A stretch of 64,000 nt of DNA from G963662905 sp965230045 (GCA_965230045.1 OZ245940.1:3348001-3412000), one strand, 5' to 3'. Counted from the first letter of the stretch, positions 44,019 through 52,429 are shown. Translations and numbers: made by a program. The notes: generated by a model not told the origin, from the sequence alone.

Positions 44019-44563
44019 ATGAAAAAATATATTTTAATCATAGCACTATTGTTTGGGCTGAACCAGGCTTTTGCCCAAAACAATAACCCTTCACAGGAAC
44101 GAGAAGGAAGAGGCCCGGAACTGATCAGTTTTAACTTTTGCCTCGGATATGGCATGCCTTCCATGGATTTCTGGAACGACTATTACTTAGACAGGAACGG
44201 AATCCATGAAGATTTCACCGGTGGAATAAAATACGATCTGTTTGTGCAGTTTAAACTTTCCCCTGAAATATATGCACGCACCGGATTAGGTTACTGGAGC
44301 GAAAAAGTTAAAGGAACTGATGAAAGCACTTTTCGCTCTGTTCGAATATCGTTCACATCCTTGCTTATTGGAGCTAGCTACGAACCTGAATACATTCAGC
44401 TCGGCCCGCTTCAGCCTTATATTGGCCTGCAAAGCGATATGTATTTAATCTACAATAGTTTCCTGGACAGAAACAATGAAAAAAGCACGCATAATGGTGA
44501 AGATATTTCCTTTGCGGGATTTTTAGGTTTATCCACCGAATTTAATCGTGTTTTATTAGGAAT
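44019..44563 (+). pseudogene. Outer-membrane beta-barrel protein, 5' part, interrupted by an IS21-family element
   Basis: Signal peptide MKKYILIIALLFGLNQAFAQ, then barrel strands (GPELISFNFCLGYGMPSMDFW, IKYDLFVQFKLSPEIYARTGLGYW, RISFTSLLIGASYEPE, GFLGLSTEFNRVLLGI). The insertion lies at codon 182. The reading continues on the other side as ELKYRFGAYIQEV. Joined, the gene has 221 residues and ends in Phe (AYVF), as outer-membrane barrels do. Start is two bases after the lipoprotein stop. Confidence 0.87.
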
Positions 44564-44766
44564 TGGCTAATTCGGTTCGTTTTGTGCCACTGATTTCGGA
44601 GTATCTGTGCCAGGCATTTCGGTTCAAAATGTGCCACTAAAACGACTCCTGCTTTCGGTTCGTTTTGTGCCAGTTTCGGTTCGTTTTGTGCCAGTTTGCC
44701 AGAGATGCCCCCTTTGAAAGATCAAGTTTAACCTGTCTTATTGTTGTACTAGAAAAATACAGCAAT

Positions 44767-45609
44767 ATGGCCAATACACTTGATCCTATGGATTTAAAAC
44801 AAATTATCACTTTGCACCTCGATGGTGTCACCAACCGTCAGGCAGGAAATGTCTTGGGAATTTCCCGCAATACAGTTAACCGCTACATGCAGCTTTTTAA
44901 TGCCAGCGGGCACAGTTTGCAAGACCTGCTCAAAATGGACACTGCCAGTCTGGAAAAGCTTTTTCCGGGCACAACCACCATTGTCAACCCGCGTTATGAC
45001 CAGCTAATGCTCTATCTCGATGGGATGAAAAACAAGCGGGAACAGCCCGGTTTTACCTTTCAGTACCATTACAGGATCTATGAGCAGCAGGCAGATGATC
45101 CATACAGCTATACGCAGTTTATAGAACACTACCACCGCAAATATGACAAACAGAAAGGCTCCATGAAGCTCAACCATATTGCCGGCCACGAAATGTTTGT
45201 GGACTATACAGGAAAGAAGCTCCGCATTTATGGCCGTGAGACGGGACAGGCTACAGAAGTAGAGGTTTTTGTGGCTATCCTCCCATATAGCCAGTACACC
45301 TATGTGGAAGCCTGTGCCAGCCAGAAGCGGGAAGATTTTTTTCAGTGCATGTCCAATGCCCTGCTTTATTATGGGGGAGTGCCCAAGGCAATTGTATCCG
45401 ACAATTTAAAATCAGCGGTAACGCGTGCCAGCAAGTACGAAGCGGTTATCAACAAAACATTCAAGGAATTTAGCCTTCACTACAGATGTGCCATGAACCC
45501 CACAAGGGCATATAGCCCACAGGACAAGGCGCTTGTAGAGAATGCTGCAAAACCTGGCCTATCAGAGGGTTTTTTACCCGCTTGGCGAGATGAAGTTCTT
45601 TTCCCTTGA
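44767..45609 (+). CDS. istA: IS21 transposase IstA, N-terminal part (frameshifted)
   Basis: About 280 residues from ATG 44767. N-terminal helix-turn-helix (TNRQAGNVLGISRNTVNRYM) and an rve-type DDE core with Asp in EMFVDYTGKKLRI and AIVSDNLKSAV, and the Glu motif YSPQDKALVENA. After VENA the frame goes wrong (AKPGLSEGFLPA) and stops at 45609. The remainder, QNLAYQRVFYPL, continues in the next frame. A one-base deletion near 45541-45552 would explain it. IS21 IstA is normally one frame, so this copy is either defective or mis-sequenced. Confidence 0.9.
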   Translation: MANTLDPMDLKQIITLHLDGVTNRQAGNVLGISRNTVNRYMQLFNASGHSLQDLLKMDTASLEKLFPGTTTIVNPRYDQLMLYLDGMKNKREQPGFTFQYHYRIYEQQADDPYSYTQFIEHYHRKYDKQKGSMKLNHIAGHEMFVDYTGKKLRIYGRETGQATEVEVFVAILPYSQYTYVEACASQKREDFFQCMSNALLYYGGVPKAIVSDNLKSAVTRASKYEAVINKTFKEFSLHYRCAMNPTRAYSPQDKALVENAAKPGLSEGFLPAWRDEVLFP

Positions 45610-46321
45610 TCAACTGAACGCAGAAATAGGCAAATTGCTGGGGCCCTACAACGACCTTTTGTTTGCGCGCAAAGAAACCAGCCGCAGGGAACTGTTCCAG
45701 TCCCATGAGCGCCAGTATTTAAAGCCTTTGCCCCAAGGGCGTTTTCAAATGAAAGAATATAGGCGGGCAAAAGTGCAGAAAATCGGCTACATATACTTCT
45801 CGCCCGATAATACATATTACAGCGTGCCTTACCGCTATATCGGCAAACAGACACAAATCCAGTACACGCAATCTACAGTGGAAGTTTACTGCAACAACCA
45901 GCGTATAGCTGCCCATAAACGCGAAAAAGAGAAAGGCAAATATATAACCGTCAAGGGGCACCTCAGCAGTCAGCACCAGGCTTATTCAGAATGGAGCCCT
46001 GATTATTTTAAAAAAAAGGCTGCTGTTCATGGCGAAAATGTGCTCAATTATATCAGTACCATCCTTTCCTTTGGAGACTATCCTGAAACCCAGTACAAAA
46101 GGGCCATGGGAATTATACAGTTATCTAAAGGTTACGGTTCGCAGAGGCTGGATGCCGCTTGCAGGATGGCACAAGAAGCAGGGGGACATTCTTATTCATT
46201 CATCAAAAATATCCTGAAAAACAGGATGGACACCGCCTCTACAGGGCAGCAGGGGGAACTGGAGTTTGAACCGCATATCCCCGAGCATGAAAACCTTCGT
46301 AAAACAGGAACATATAATTAA
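45542..46321 (+). CDS. istA: IS21 transposase IstA, C-terminal part (frameshifted)
   Basis: A 259-residue open frame holding the C-terminal third of IstA (LAYQRVFYPLGEMKFFSLDQLN, RRELFQSHERQYLKPLP, IYFSPDNTYYSVPYRYIGKQ, a beta-barrel-like Mu-type domain). The ATG at 45542 is internal. It ends in NLRKTGTYN, 19 bp before istB. Confidence 0.9.
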   Translation: MLQNLAYQRVFYPLGEMKFFSLDQLNAEIGKLLGPYNDLLFARKETSRRELFQSHERQYLKPLPQGRFQMKEYRRAKVQKIGYIYFSPDNTYYSVPYRYIGKQTQIQYTQSTVEVYCNNQRIAAHKREKEKGKYITVKGHLSSQHQAYSEWSPDYFKKKAAVHGENVLNYISTILSFGDYPETQYKRAMGIIQLSKGYGSQRLDAACRMAQEAGGHSYSFIKNILKNRMDTASTGQQGELEFEPHIPEHENLRKTGTYN

Positions 46322-46340
46322 CCTTAAAAACACACACAAA

Positions 46341-47078
46341 ATGAACAACAACCCTACTGTTGAAAAGCTGCGGGATATGCGCCTTACGGCCATGGCACAA
46401 ATGCACCTGCAGTACGTCAAAAACAACCAAGCCAACGGCCTGACGCCTGATGAATACCTGGCCTTACTGGCTGACCATGAATGGGAAGACAGGCAGAACA
46501 AAAAATTTGAACGCCTGATCAAAAACGCCTCCTTCCGCCAAAAAGCGTCGGTGGCAGACATCGATTATGCCACAGTGCGCAACCTGGACAAAAATATGTT
46601 CCAGAGGCTGGGCAGCCTGGACTTTATCAAGCGCAAAGAAAACATCATCATAACAGGCGCATCCGGTGTCGGTAAAAGCTATCTGGCTCAGGCGCTTGGC
46701 AACCAAGCCTGCATAAACGGTTTTAAAACCATATACGCCAATACCGCACGGCTTTTTGCACGACTGAAACTCTGTAAGATAGACGGGACCTACCTGAAAG
46801 AACTGAAAAAACTGGAGAAAACAGACCTGTTGATCCTGGATGACTTTGGAATACAAGCCTTTGACAACAACGCACGGGAAATGCTAATGGATATAGTTGA
46901 CGACCGATATAACAATAAATCAACCATTGTATCTTCACAGATACCGGTATCGGTTTGGTATGATATCATTGGTGAAGGGACTATTGCCGATGCCGTACTG
47001 GACAGATTGGTTAATTCATCCCACAGAATAGACCTCAAAGGAGAATCACTAAGAAAAGGTTTTTTAGAAAATGAATGA
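46341..47078 (+). CDS. istB: IS21 helper ATPase IstB
   Basis: A 245-residue AAA+ protein from ATG 46341 (MNNNPTVEKLRDMRL), the usual IstB start. Walker A ITGASGVGKSYLAQALGNQA, Walker B DLLILDDFGIQAFD, and the conserved end VNSSHRIDLKGESLRK. IstB selects the target and activates IstA. It appears intact. Confidence 0.95.
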   Translation: MNNNPTVEKLRDMRLTAMAQMHLQYVKNNQANGLTPDEYLALLADHEWEDRQNKKFERLIKNASFRQKASVADIDYATVRNLDKNMFQRLGSLDFIKRKENIIITGASGVGKSYLAQALGNQACINGFKTIYANTARLFARLKLCKIDGTYLKELKKLEKTDLLILDDFGIQAFDNNAREMLMDIVDDRYNNKSTIVSSQIPVSVWYDIIGEGTIADAVLDRLVNSSHRIDLKGESLRKGFLENE

Positions 47079-47165
47079 TTAAATTTTTGTACTATTGTAA
47101 GGTCTTTCAAAGTGGCACTGTTTGACCGAAATCAGTGGCATAGTCTGGCCGAAATAGCCAGGAAT

Positions 47166-47286
47166 TGAACTTAAATACAGGTTCGGTGCATACATACAAG
47201 AAGTAAGGCGTATCGAAAATATCGTAGAAGAAAAAGTATCCATAGCCGGACCGGAGATCTCATTGAGAATTGCTTATGTGTTTTGA
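47166..47286 (+). pseudogene. Outer-membrane beta-barrel protein, 3' part, beyond the IS21 insertion
   Basis: Forty codons that continue the gene begun at 44019 exactly in frame: ELKYRFGAYIQEVRRIENI ... SLRIAYVF stop. Too short to be noticed alone; it becomes clear only when the IS21 element and one GGAAT are removed. The next gene starts 71 bp later. Confidence 0.88.
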
Positions 47287-47357
47287 TGTGACATAGGACA
47301 TCTTCTGAAGGATATAGCAAAGTCAACAGCATCACAGCTCGAACATACGATACCTTA

Positions 47358-48071
47358 ATGAAAGCTAATTATTGTAAATATGCATTAATTCTTCTGGCCG
47401 CTCTTATTCAAGGGGTGAATTTGCAAGCGCAGCAGGTCATGGGCAGCCATGGCTTGCTGAACACCCCTGACGCACAATTCCATGCAGATGGAAGTATGGC
47501 ATTTGGCATTAATTATATTCCTTCGGAAATTAGTCCGACGGTAATCAAAGAAAACAGCATGAATTATTATGCCAGTATAAGCTTCCTCCCATTTTTGGAA
47601 CTGACATATCGTTGCACTATACTTGATCCCGTAAAGACAGACCACTTCTTCGAACATCAGGACCGATCGATTGGCGGAAAACTAAAAATCCTGAACGAAA
47701 AACAGTACTTGCCTGCAATTGCTATTGGTTCAGATGATTTCTATACTACTGTAGGCAAAGGAAATAAACATTTTAGAAATGCTTATATCGTTGTCACAAA
47801 AGGCAACTGTATTGGAAATTATAATGTGGAATTGAGTTTGGGATATGGATTTTTTCCCGGGGAATCCTATAAACTAAAAGGATTTTTTGGAGGGATGGCC
47901 TTAAGCCATAAGAAATTAAAACACCTAAGCATCATGATAGATTATGACAGCAAAAACCTGAATACCGGAATGGGGTTCCGGCTTTTAAAACATATAAATT
48001 TATATGGCTTTTTTTATCAGATGAAGTATTTGACGGGTGGAATTGAGCTAAGGTTTTCGTTGGGAGAATAG
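47358..48071 (+). CDS. YjbH-domain outer-membrane protein (N-terminal-half homologue)
   Basis: A 237-residue protein with signal peptide (YALILLAALIQGVNLQAQ). The start of the mature protein, QVMGSHGLLNTPDAQFHADGS less one residue, matches the conserved GLINTPSA...DG opening of YjbH-type proteins, which are linked to exopolysaccharide secretion. Strands (YASISFLPFLELTYRCTI, LPAIAIGSDDF, NVELSLGYGF) follow and it ends in LTGGIELRFSLGE. It covers roughly the first half of the proteobacterial protein; the interrupted gene at 39736 resembles the second half. Fourth and last gene of the cluster. Confidence 0.8.
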   Translation: MKANYCKYALILLAALIQGVNLQAQQVMGSHGLLNTPDAQFHADGSMAFGINYIPSEISPTVIKENSMNYYASISFLPFLELTYRCTILDPVKTDHFFEHQDRSIGGKLKILNEKQYLPAIAIGSDDFYTTVGKGNKHFRNAYIVVTKGNCIGNYNVELSLGYGFFPGESYKLKGFFGGMALSHKKLKHLSIMIDYDSKNLNTGMGFRLLKHINLYGFFYQMKYLTGGIELRFSLGE

Positions 48072-48079
48072 GAAAAGGG

Positions 48080-48575
48080 GAACGCTACACTCGCTTTTTC
48101 TTCCTACCGCAGAGGCACAAAGGCGCAATGGAGGTTCGCAGGACTTGCTTTTATTTTCTCGCAAAGGCGCTAAGACGCAAAGGAGCAAGCGGACGGAGAG
48201 CCCAGGATGGTTGGCTGAAAATACAAACTGATCACTCTTCACCGATTACTGATTACAATTTGGGGTTCGGTGTTCGGTGTTCGGTGTTTGTTGTTCAGTG
48301 TTTGTTGTTCGGTTTTTTCCTTCGATTTGTAATACTGCATACCCCCTATAGGATTCCTTGCCACACTCTGCAGAATAAAACTCCATCATCACTTTTCCAT
48401 CACTTTGGGATTTACTCAATCCTCTACTTTTCAGAAAATTGCAGTATGGAGCGTCATATCGACGACCGCAGTGAGGAGAGATCCCAAAGAAGCTAACGAA
48501 ATTAAAATAAAACACCGCCCTTTGTCTCTTAGTCTCTAAAGTCTCTCCGTCTCTCAGTCTCTTCGTCTCTAAAGT
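48080..48575. repeat. Dispersed repeat block with one composite palindromic unit
   Basis: 48105-48185 holds the ACCGCAGAGGCACAAAGGCG / CTCGCAAAGGCGCTAAGACG type. 48262-48315 is the heptamer microsatellite (GTTCGGT, GTTTGTT). 48350-48510 is a full composite unit with GGAGCGTCATATCGACGACC. 48515-48575 is octamer repeat that runs up to the stop of the next gene. Confidence 0.88.
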
Positions 48576-48577
48576 CC

Positions 48578-48949
48578 CTAATAACTCCACTTCTCAGGCC
48601 GCAGCGCCATATTGACTAATTTCCCAAGGATATTGTCGTATTGTTGGAATAATCTCTGATAAGTACCTTCATCTATATACTTGCATGACAATGAGTAATC
48701 AAGCCAAACCTGCGTTTCTGCTGCTTCCGCTTCCGAATCTGATAATTTCGCAATAAATGACTTTGGATAAATCCTTTTCCGGAATGCCTCAGCCAGATTC
48801 GCAGAAACCGACCGCGATGAGCGTCGAATTTGATCTGTCAGCGAATACATCTCTTCTTTCGGAAAGCCTTTCGTAATTTCAAATATCTCCATACCAGCCT
48901 CAAAAGCCAACTTATAAGTATCCAAATCCTTATGCGACCTAATTTTCAT
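48578..48949 (-). CDS. Four-helix-bundle protein (23S rRNA intervening-sequence protein family)
   Basis: A 123-residue all-helical protein: HKDLDTYKLAFEAGMEIFEI, FPKEEMYSLTDQIRRSSRSVS, ANLAEAF and a C-terminal helix with YDNILGKLVNMALRPEKW. It matches the S23/IVP family first found as open frames inside 23S rRNA intervening sequences, and also present as free genes in many Bacteroidota. Free copies have no proven function. This one lies wholly between microsatellite blocks (octamers end three bases from its stop codon), an unusual setting worth noting. Confidence 0.92.
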   Translation of the reverse strand: MKIRSHKDLDTYKLAFEAGMEIFEITKGFPKEEMYSLTDQIRRSSRSVSANLAEAFRKRIYPKSFIAKLSDSEAEAAETQVWLDYSLSCKYIDEGTYQRLFQQYDNILGKLVNMALRPEKWSY

Positions 48950-49009
48950 AATCCATTCAATTTTTATTCAGAAAACATTATTATAAAACAATCAAAACCC
49001 AAAAAACAA

Positions 49010-49262
49010 ACCCAATCCAACACCCCACATCTCTCCGCCCCTCCGTCTCTCCAGACTCTCCGTCCCTTCGTCTCTAAAGTCCCTTAAGTCCCTCCGTCCC
49101 TAAAGTCCCTCAGTCTCTCCGTCTCTTAGTCTCTCCGTCTCTTAGTCTCTCCGTCTCTTAGTCCCTCCGTCTCTTAGTCACTCCGTCCCTAAAGTCCCTC
49201 AGTCCCTCAGTCCCTCCGTCCCTCAGTCTCTCCGTCCCTAAAGTCCCTCAGTCCCTCACCCC
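49010..49262. repeat. Octamer microsatellite array
   Basis: A long degenerate 8-bp tandem repeat, clearest at ~49120-49190 where CGTCTCTT and AGTCTCTC alternate. Occasional nine-base steps (AAAGTCCCT) reset the phase. It runs to within four bases of the next gene's stop. Confidence 0.92.
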
Positions 49263-49265
49263 CCT

Positions 49266-49751
49266 TCATCCATTAAAAAACCTCTCAAATGATTCAATAA
49301 GGCTTTTCATTGCAAGAAGCTCAAGGCTTTTGTCCCTTGTGCTGAGTTGCTTGAGTTGTGGCCAATGGTTCAGACAGTGCAGGATCATTGCCAAGAGATC
49401 ACGGGATTTTACTTTGAGCAGGTCCGATTGTGTGATTTTTGTTTTTTCATCCTGGATGCTCTCGCCTTCGAGGTATTTAAGCATGTTTAAATTACGTTTA
49501 TAGGCTGCTTCAAAAGTATCTTCGGATAATTGGCGCTTTAAACATGCGGGAACAGACCTGAAGTGGCTCCATATCAGAAAGTACAACTTCATGAGTTCAT
49601 CAACAGTGTGTAAGGGATGTTTTTCCTGAAGACTGAGCATAATGGCCAGCACAAGGGGCTGATATTTATTAAGTTCATCAGACAATTGAGTGATGAGACC
49701 TATGTCATTTTGTTCCAGACGTTCGCGTGTTTTGAAGAGGGAGTGCTTCAT
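49266..49751 (-). CDS. Hypothetical helical protein
   Basis: A 161-residue protein I do not recognise. It is predicted mostly helical (LITQLSDELNKYQPLVLAIML, VDELMKLYFLIWSHFRSV, SLELLAMKSLIESFERFF). No signal peptide, no membrane segment, no obvious catalytic motif. It lies between the octamer array and the large repeat region. Codon usage and amino-acid make-up look ordinary, so I accept it as a real gene. Confidence 0.65.
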   Translation of the reverse strand: MKHSLFKTRERLEQNDIGLITQLSDELNKYQPLVLAIMLSLQEKHPLHTVDELMKLYFLIWSHFRSVPACLKRQLSEDTFEAAYKRNLNMLKYLEGESIQDEKTKITQSDLLKVKSRDLLAMILHCLNHWPQLKQLSTRDKSLELLAMKSLIESFERFFNG

Positions 49752-49799
49752 GATGAAATGTTATTGTTGAGGAATATTTGTTCTTTTTATCAGATTAAT

Positions 49800-51130
49800 A
49801 ATTTCAGCTGTTTGGTGTTTTGCTTCGATTTAAAATATTACCGGGTTCAATAGGATTCCTTGCCGTGGGCTGCGGAATGACGCTAATGCATCATTTTCTC
49901 CTTCTTACTGAAAAGGCACAGAGACATAAGGAATGGCTCGCGTTGCTCGCTGGGTTTTACCGCGGAAAACACGGACAGGAACAAATCTAATAAAACTCTG
50001 CGTTACTTAGCGTCTTTGCGGTTAATTTTTTCTATCGTGGAAGCGCGGAGGGGCTATGATGGCTGGCGCGGGTTAGGGGGGCTCGCTACGCTCGCTGGGT
50101 TTTACCGCAGAGGCACAGAGACGCAGAGGGGCGCAGAGTAATAGAAAAAAAACTTAGCGATACTCAAAGTCTTGGCGTCTTTGCGGTTAAGGCTGCTGAC
50201 TAAAGAGACACAAAGTTACAGTGGGGGGCTCGCTACGCTCGCTGGGTTTTACCGCAGAGGCGCGCAATGCAGTTTAAAAAGAGCTCAAAGAAACTTAGCG
50301 GCTTGGTGTCTTTGTGGTCTTAGATTTCTGAATTAGTGGGGGGCGCGCTACGCTCGATGGTTTTTTTTACCGCGGAGACGCGGAGACGCAGAGGGGCGCA
50401 GAGTAATAGAAAAAAAATTAGCGAAACTCAAAGTCTTGGCGTCTTTGCGGTTAAGGCTGCTGACTAAAGAGACACAAAGTTACAGTGGGGGGCTCGCTAC
50501 GCTCGCTGGGTTTTACCGCGGAGACGCGGAGGCGCAGAGGGGCGCAATGCAGTTTAAAAAAGAACTCAAAGAAACTTAGCGGCTTGGTGTCTTTGTGGTC
50601 TTAGATTTCTGAATTAGTGGGGGGCGCGCTACGCTCGATGGGTTTTACCGCGGAGGCGCGGAGACGCAGAGGGGCGCAGAGTAATAGAAAAAAAATTAGC
50701 GAAACTCAAAGTCTTGGCGTCTTTGCGGTTAAGGCTGCTGACTAAAGAGACACAAAGTTACAGTGGGGGACTCGCTACGCTCGCTGGGTTTTACCGCAGA
50801 GGCGCGGAGGCGCAGAGGGGCGCAATGCAGTTTAAAAAGAGCTCAAAGAAACTTAGCGGCTTGGTGTCTTTGTGGTCTTAGATTTCTGAATTAGTGGGGG
50901 GCTCGCTACGCTCGCTGGGTTTTACCGCGGAGGCGCGGATGGACGCAGGTGCTTAGCACGGGTTACTCTGCACGGTTGCTCTGTATGACGCAGCGCATTT
51001 TGGCGGGCTTACTTCGGCATGGTTCGACATGGTTCGACAGGCTCACCACAGGGGCTCAGTTCATTTCGACAAGCTCAATGCATCGCATCACAATGCATGG
51101 TGGCGCGATGATCTTTTGACTCCGCTTACT
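49800..51130. repeat. Repeat region with ~280-bp higher-order units
   Basis: A truncated composite unit (49848-49890) is followed by arrays of GCTCGCTACGCTCGCTGGG + TTTTACCGCGGAGGCGCGG units. Two half-units alternate: one with AGTAATAGAAAAAAAATTAG and GACTAAAGAGACACAAAGTT, the other with CAATGCAGTTTAAAAAGAGC and GTCTTTGTGGTCTTAGATTT. The marker GAATTAGTGGGGGGC recurs at 50330, 50611 and 50888, so the two-part unit is ~280 bp. From 50940 it decays into CGACATGGTTCGACAGGCTC-type repeats. No gene seen. Confidence 0.9.
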
Positions 51131-51282
51131 TGTATTATGGTCTCACTTCTCAGGACAAAGACGGGAGTTGCAAGCTGCAATCCTTGATCCCGGATCAGAA
51201 ACTGAAGGGAGAGCGCGAGAGTAAAAGACACCGGATTATATCGCTGGGTGTGCTTTATGATCCGGTGCCTGTTAAAGTGAAC

Positions 51283-51936
51283 TTATGACTTAACGATTAT
51301 GCCCAACTTTTCGAGATATTGGGCTTCGTCATCGAGGAAGATAAGGCGACCCAGCCTTTTGACTTCTTCTGCAACTTCATGTAGCTGATCCATTTTTGCA
51401 TTCCGTTCTTTAATGGCGTATTGCGCATCCCCGCTTTCTTTTTCCCTTTGGCTGCGCAATTGATCCAATTGATCCACCTGTTGCTTCATTTCTGTGAGCA
51501 TATCACTAGTATAGCCGAAGGCAAGTAGTTTTTCCTGAGCCTCTTCAGAAAGTAAAAGTTGTTCATAGAAATTCTTAGCGGTTTGGACAAAATCCGAATA
51601 GCGGGAAATTTTGTCGGAATAAAGACCCAAGGTCACAGCCAAATCTGATTTGGCATCGTACCAGAAACGTAGCCTTCGTCTAAGGAGGTTAAAACCATCT
51701 TTAGCATCTAACAAGCTATTGTTAAATGTATTGCTGGCATTTTCCCATTCGGCATGTTCCTGTTTGTTTTGCGCAATCAGTGCCAAAGTGTCGTTATACA
51801 ATTGTTTATTAGCCTGGTGCTTTGCCTCATCGTACCCAAATGGCAACATCCTCTGGTTTATAACTTCATCATCTGCTGCATTAAAAATAACCATACGACA
51901 TTCTTCCATGAAGTCATTAATACTCTGATTTCTCAT
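51283..51936 (-). CDS. Hypothetical coiled-coil protein
   Basis: A 217-residue soluble protein, rich in Glu/Gln/Lys/Leu. The region from about 125 to 195 (EEAQEKLLAFGYTSDMLTEM, QQVDQLDQLRSQREKESG, AKMDQLHEVAEEVKRLGRL) suggests a coiled coil. The N-terminal half has SLLDAKDGFNLLRRRLRFWYDAK. I do not know the family. It is isolated between repeat regions with no operon partner. Proteins of this look in Bacteroidota are often annotated only as hypothetical. Confidence 0.7.
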   Translation of the reverse strand: MRNQSINDFMEECRMVIFNAADDEVINQRMLPFGYDEAKHQANKQLYNDTLALIAQNKQEHAEWENASNTFNNSLLDAKDGFNLLRRRLRFWYDAKSDLAVTLGLYSDKISRYSDFVQTAKNFYEQLLLSEEAQEKLLAFGYTSDMLTEMKQQVDQLDQLRSQREKESGDAQYAIKERNAKMDQLHEVAEEVKRLGRLIFLDDEAQYLEKLGIIVKS

Positions 51937-52228
51937 AAAATTTAAATTTTTAGTTTATAATGCAGACAATATAAATAATATTTTTGAAAATACGCAAGTA
52001 TCCAACAAAAAAATGAATGACTAATCTTAACAAAAGTGCTGGGCTTATATGGTAATTCGTTGAAAAAAAGATAAGGTAAGACACAGAATTCCTCATGATT
52101 CAGCTTGCAGAAAGGTTTATATAGGTGCGCTTTGCCTCCTCAAATCCGTCATACATCAAAATTTTCAAGATAAGACTGTGTGAATTAAGCTAAGTTTACT
52201 CCAATAGAGGTTGAGGTCTATATATAGC

Positions 52229-52354
52229 TTTGGAGGGTATCTATTGAACTTTTTGGGCTATCTATCGCACTTTGGAGGGTATTTACTGAACTTTTTGGGG
52301 TATCTATTGATTTTAGCAGGATATCTATTGGACTTTAGGAGGTATCTATCAGGC
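52229..52354 (+). repeat. Six 21-bp degenerate tandem repeats inside a 69-codon frame
   Basis: Six units of 21 bp, for example TTTGGAGGGTATCTATTGAA, TTTTTGGGCTATCTATCGCA and TTTAGGAGGTATCTATCAGG (plus C). Because 21 is divisible by three the frame at 52211-52420 stays open and encodes a seven-residue repeat: FGGYLLN, FLGYLSH, FGGYLLN, FLGYLLI, LAGYLLD, FRRYLSG. Whether it is translated is unknown; no signal or promoter is obvious. Confidence 0.7.
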
Positions 52355-52429
52355 TTTTTGTGTGTTCTTTGTTTGGGGTACCCTTGGGCTGGGCTCAGGG
52401 CGGGTGTTGTTTTGCTTTGATTTGAAATA

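Larger units (their letters stand above)
44564..47160 (+). mobile_element. IS21-family insertion sequence, 2597 bp, with 5-bp target duplication
   Basis: Ends TGGCTAATTCGG and CCGAAATAGCCA (inverted match of TGGCTATTTCGG), with the TG...CA termini of the IS21 family. The target GGAAT is duplicated at 44559-44563 and 47161-47165. The left end carries five copies of a TTTCGG-N7-TTGTGCCA-type sequence (from about 44571, 44594, 44617, 44653, 44674) and the right end two inverted copies (47113-47131, 47136-47154): the multiple transposase-binding sites usual in IS21. It contains istA (frameshifted) and istB. Confidence 0.94.

Noticed and set aside
44665..44766. Longer IstA start at TTG 44665
   Set aside because: It would translate the binding-site repeats (CQFRFVLCQF) of the IS end; ATG 44767 starts the normal IstA N-terminus.
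39736..48071. Compound transposon formed by the two IS elements
   Set aside because: They belong to different families with different ends and target duplications, and each sits in its own host gene with a clean junction.
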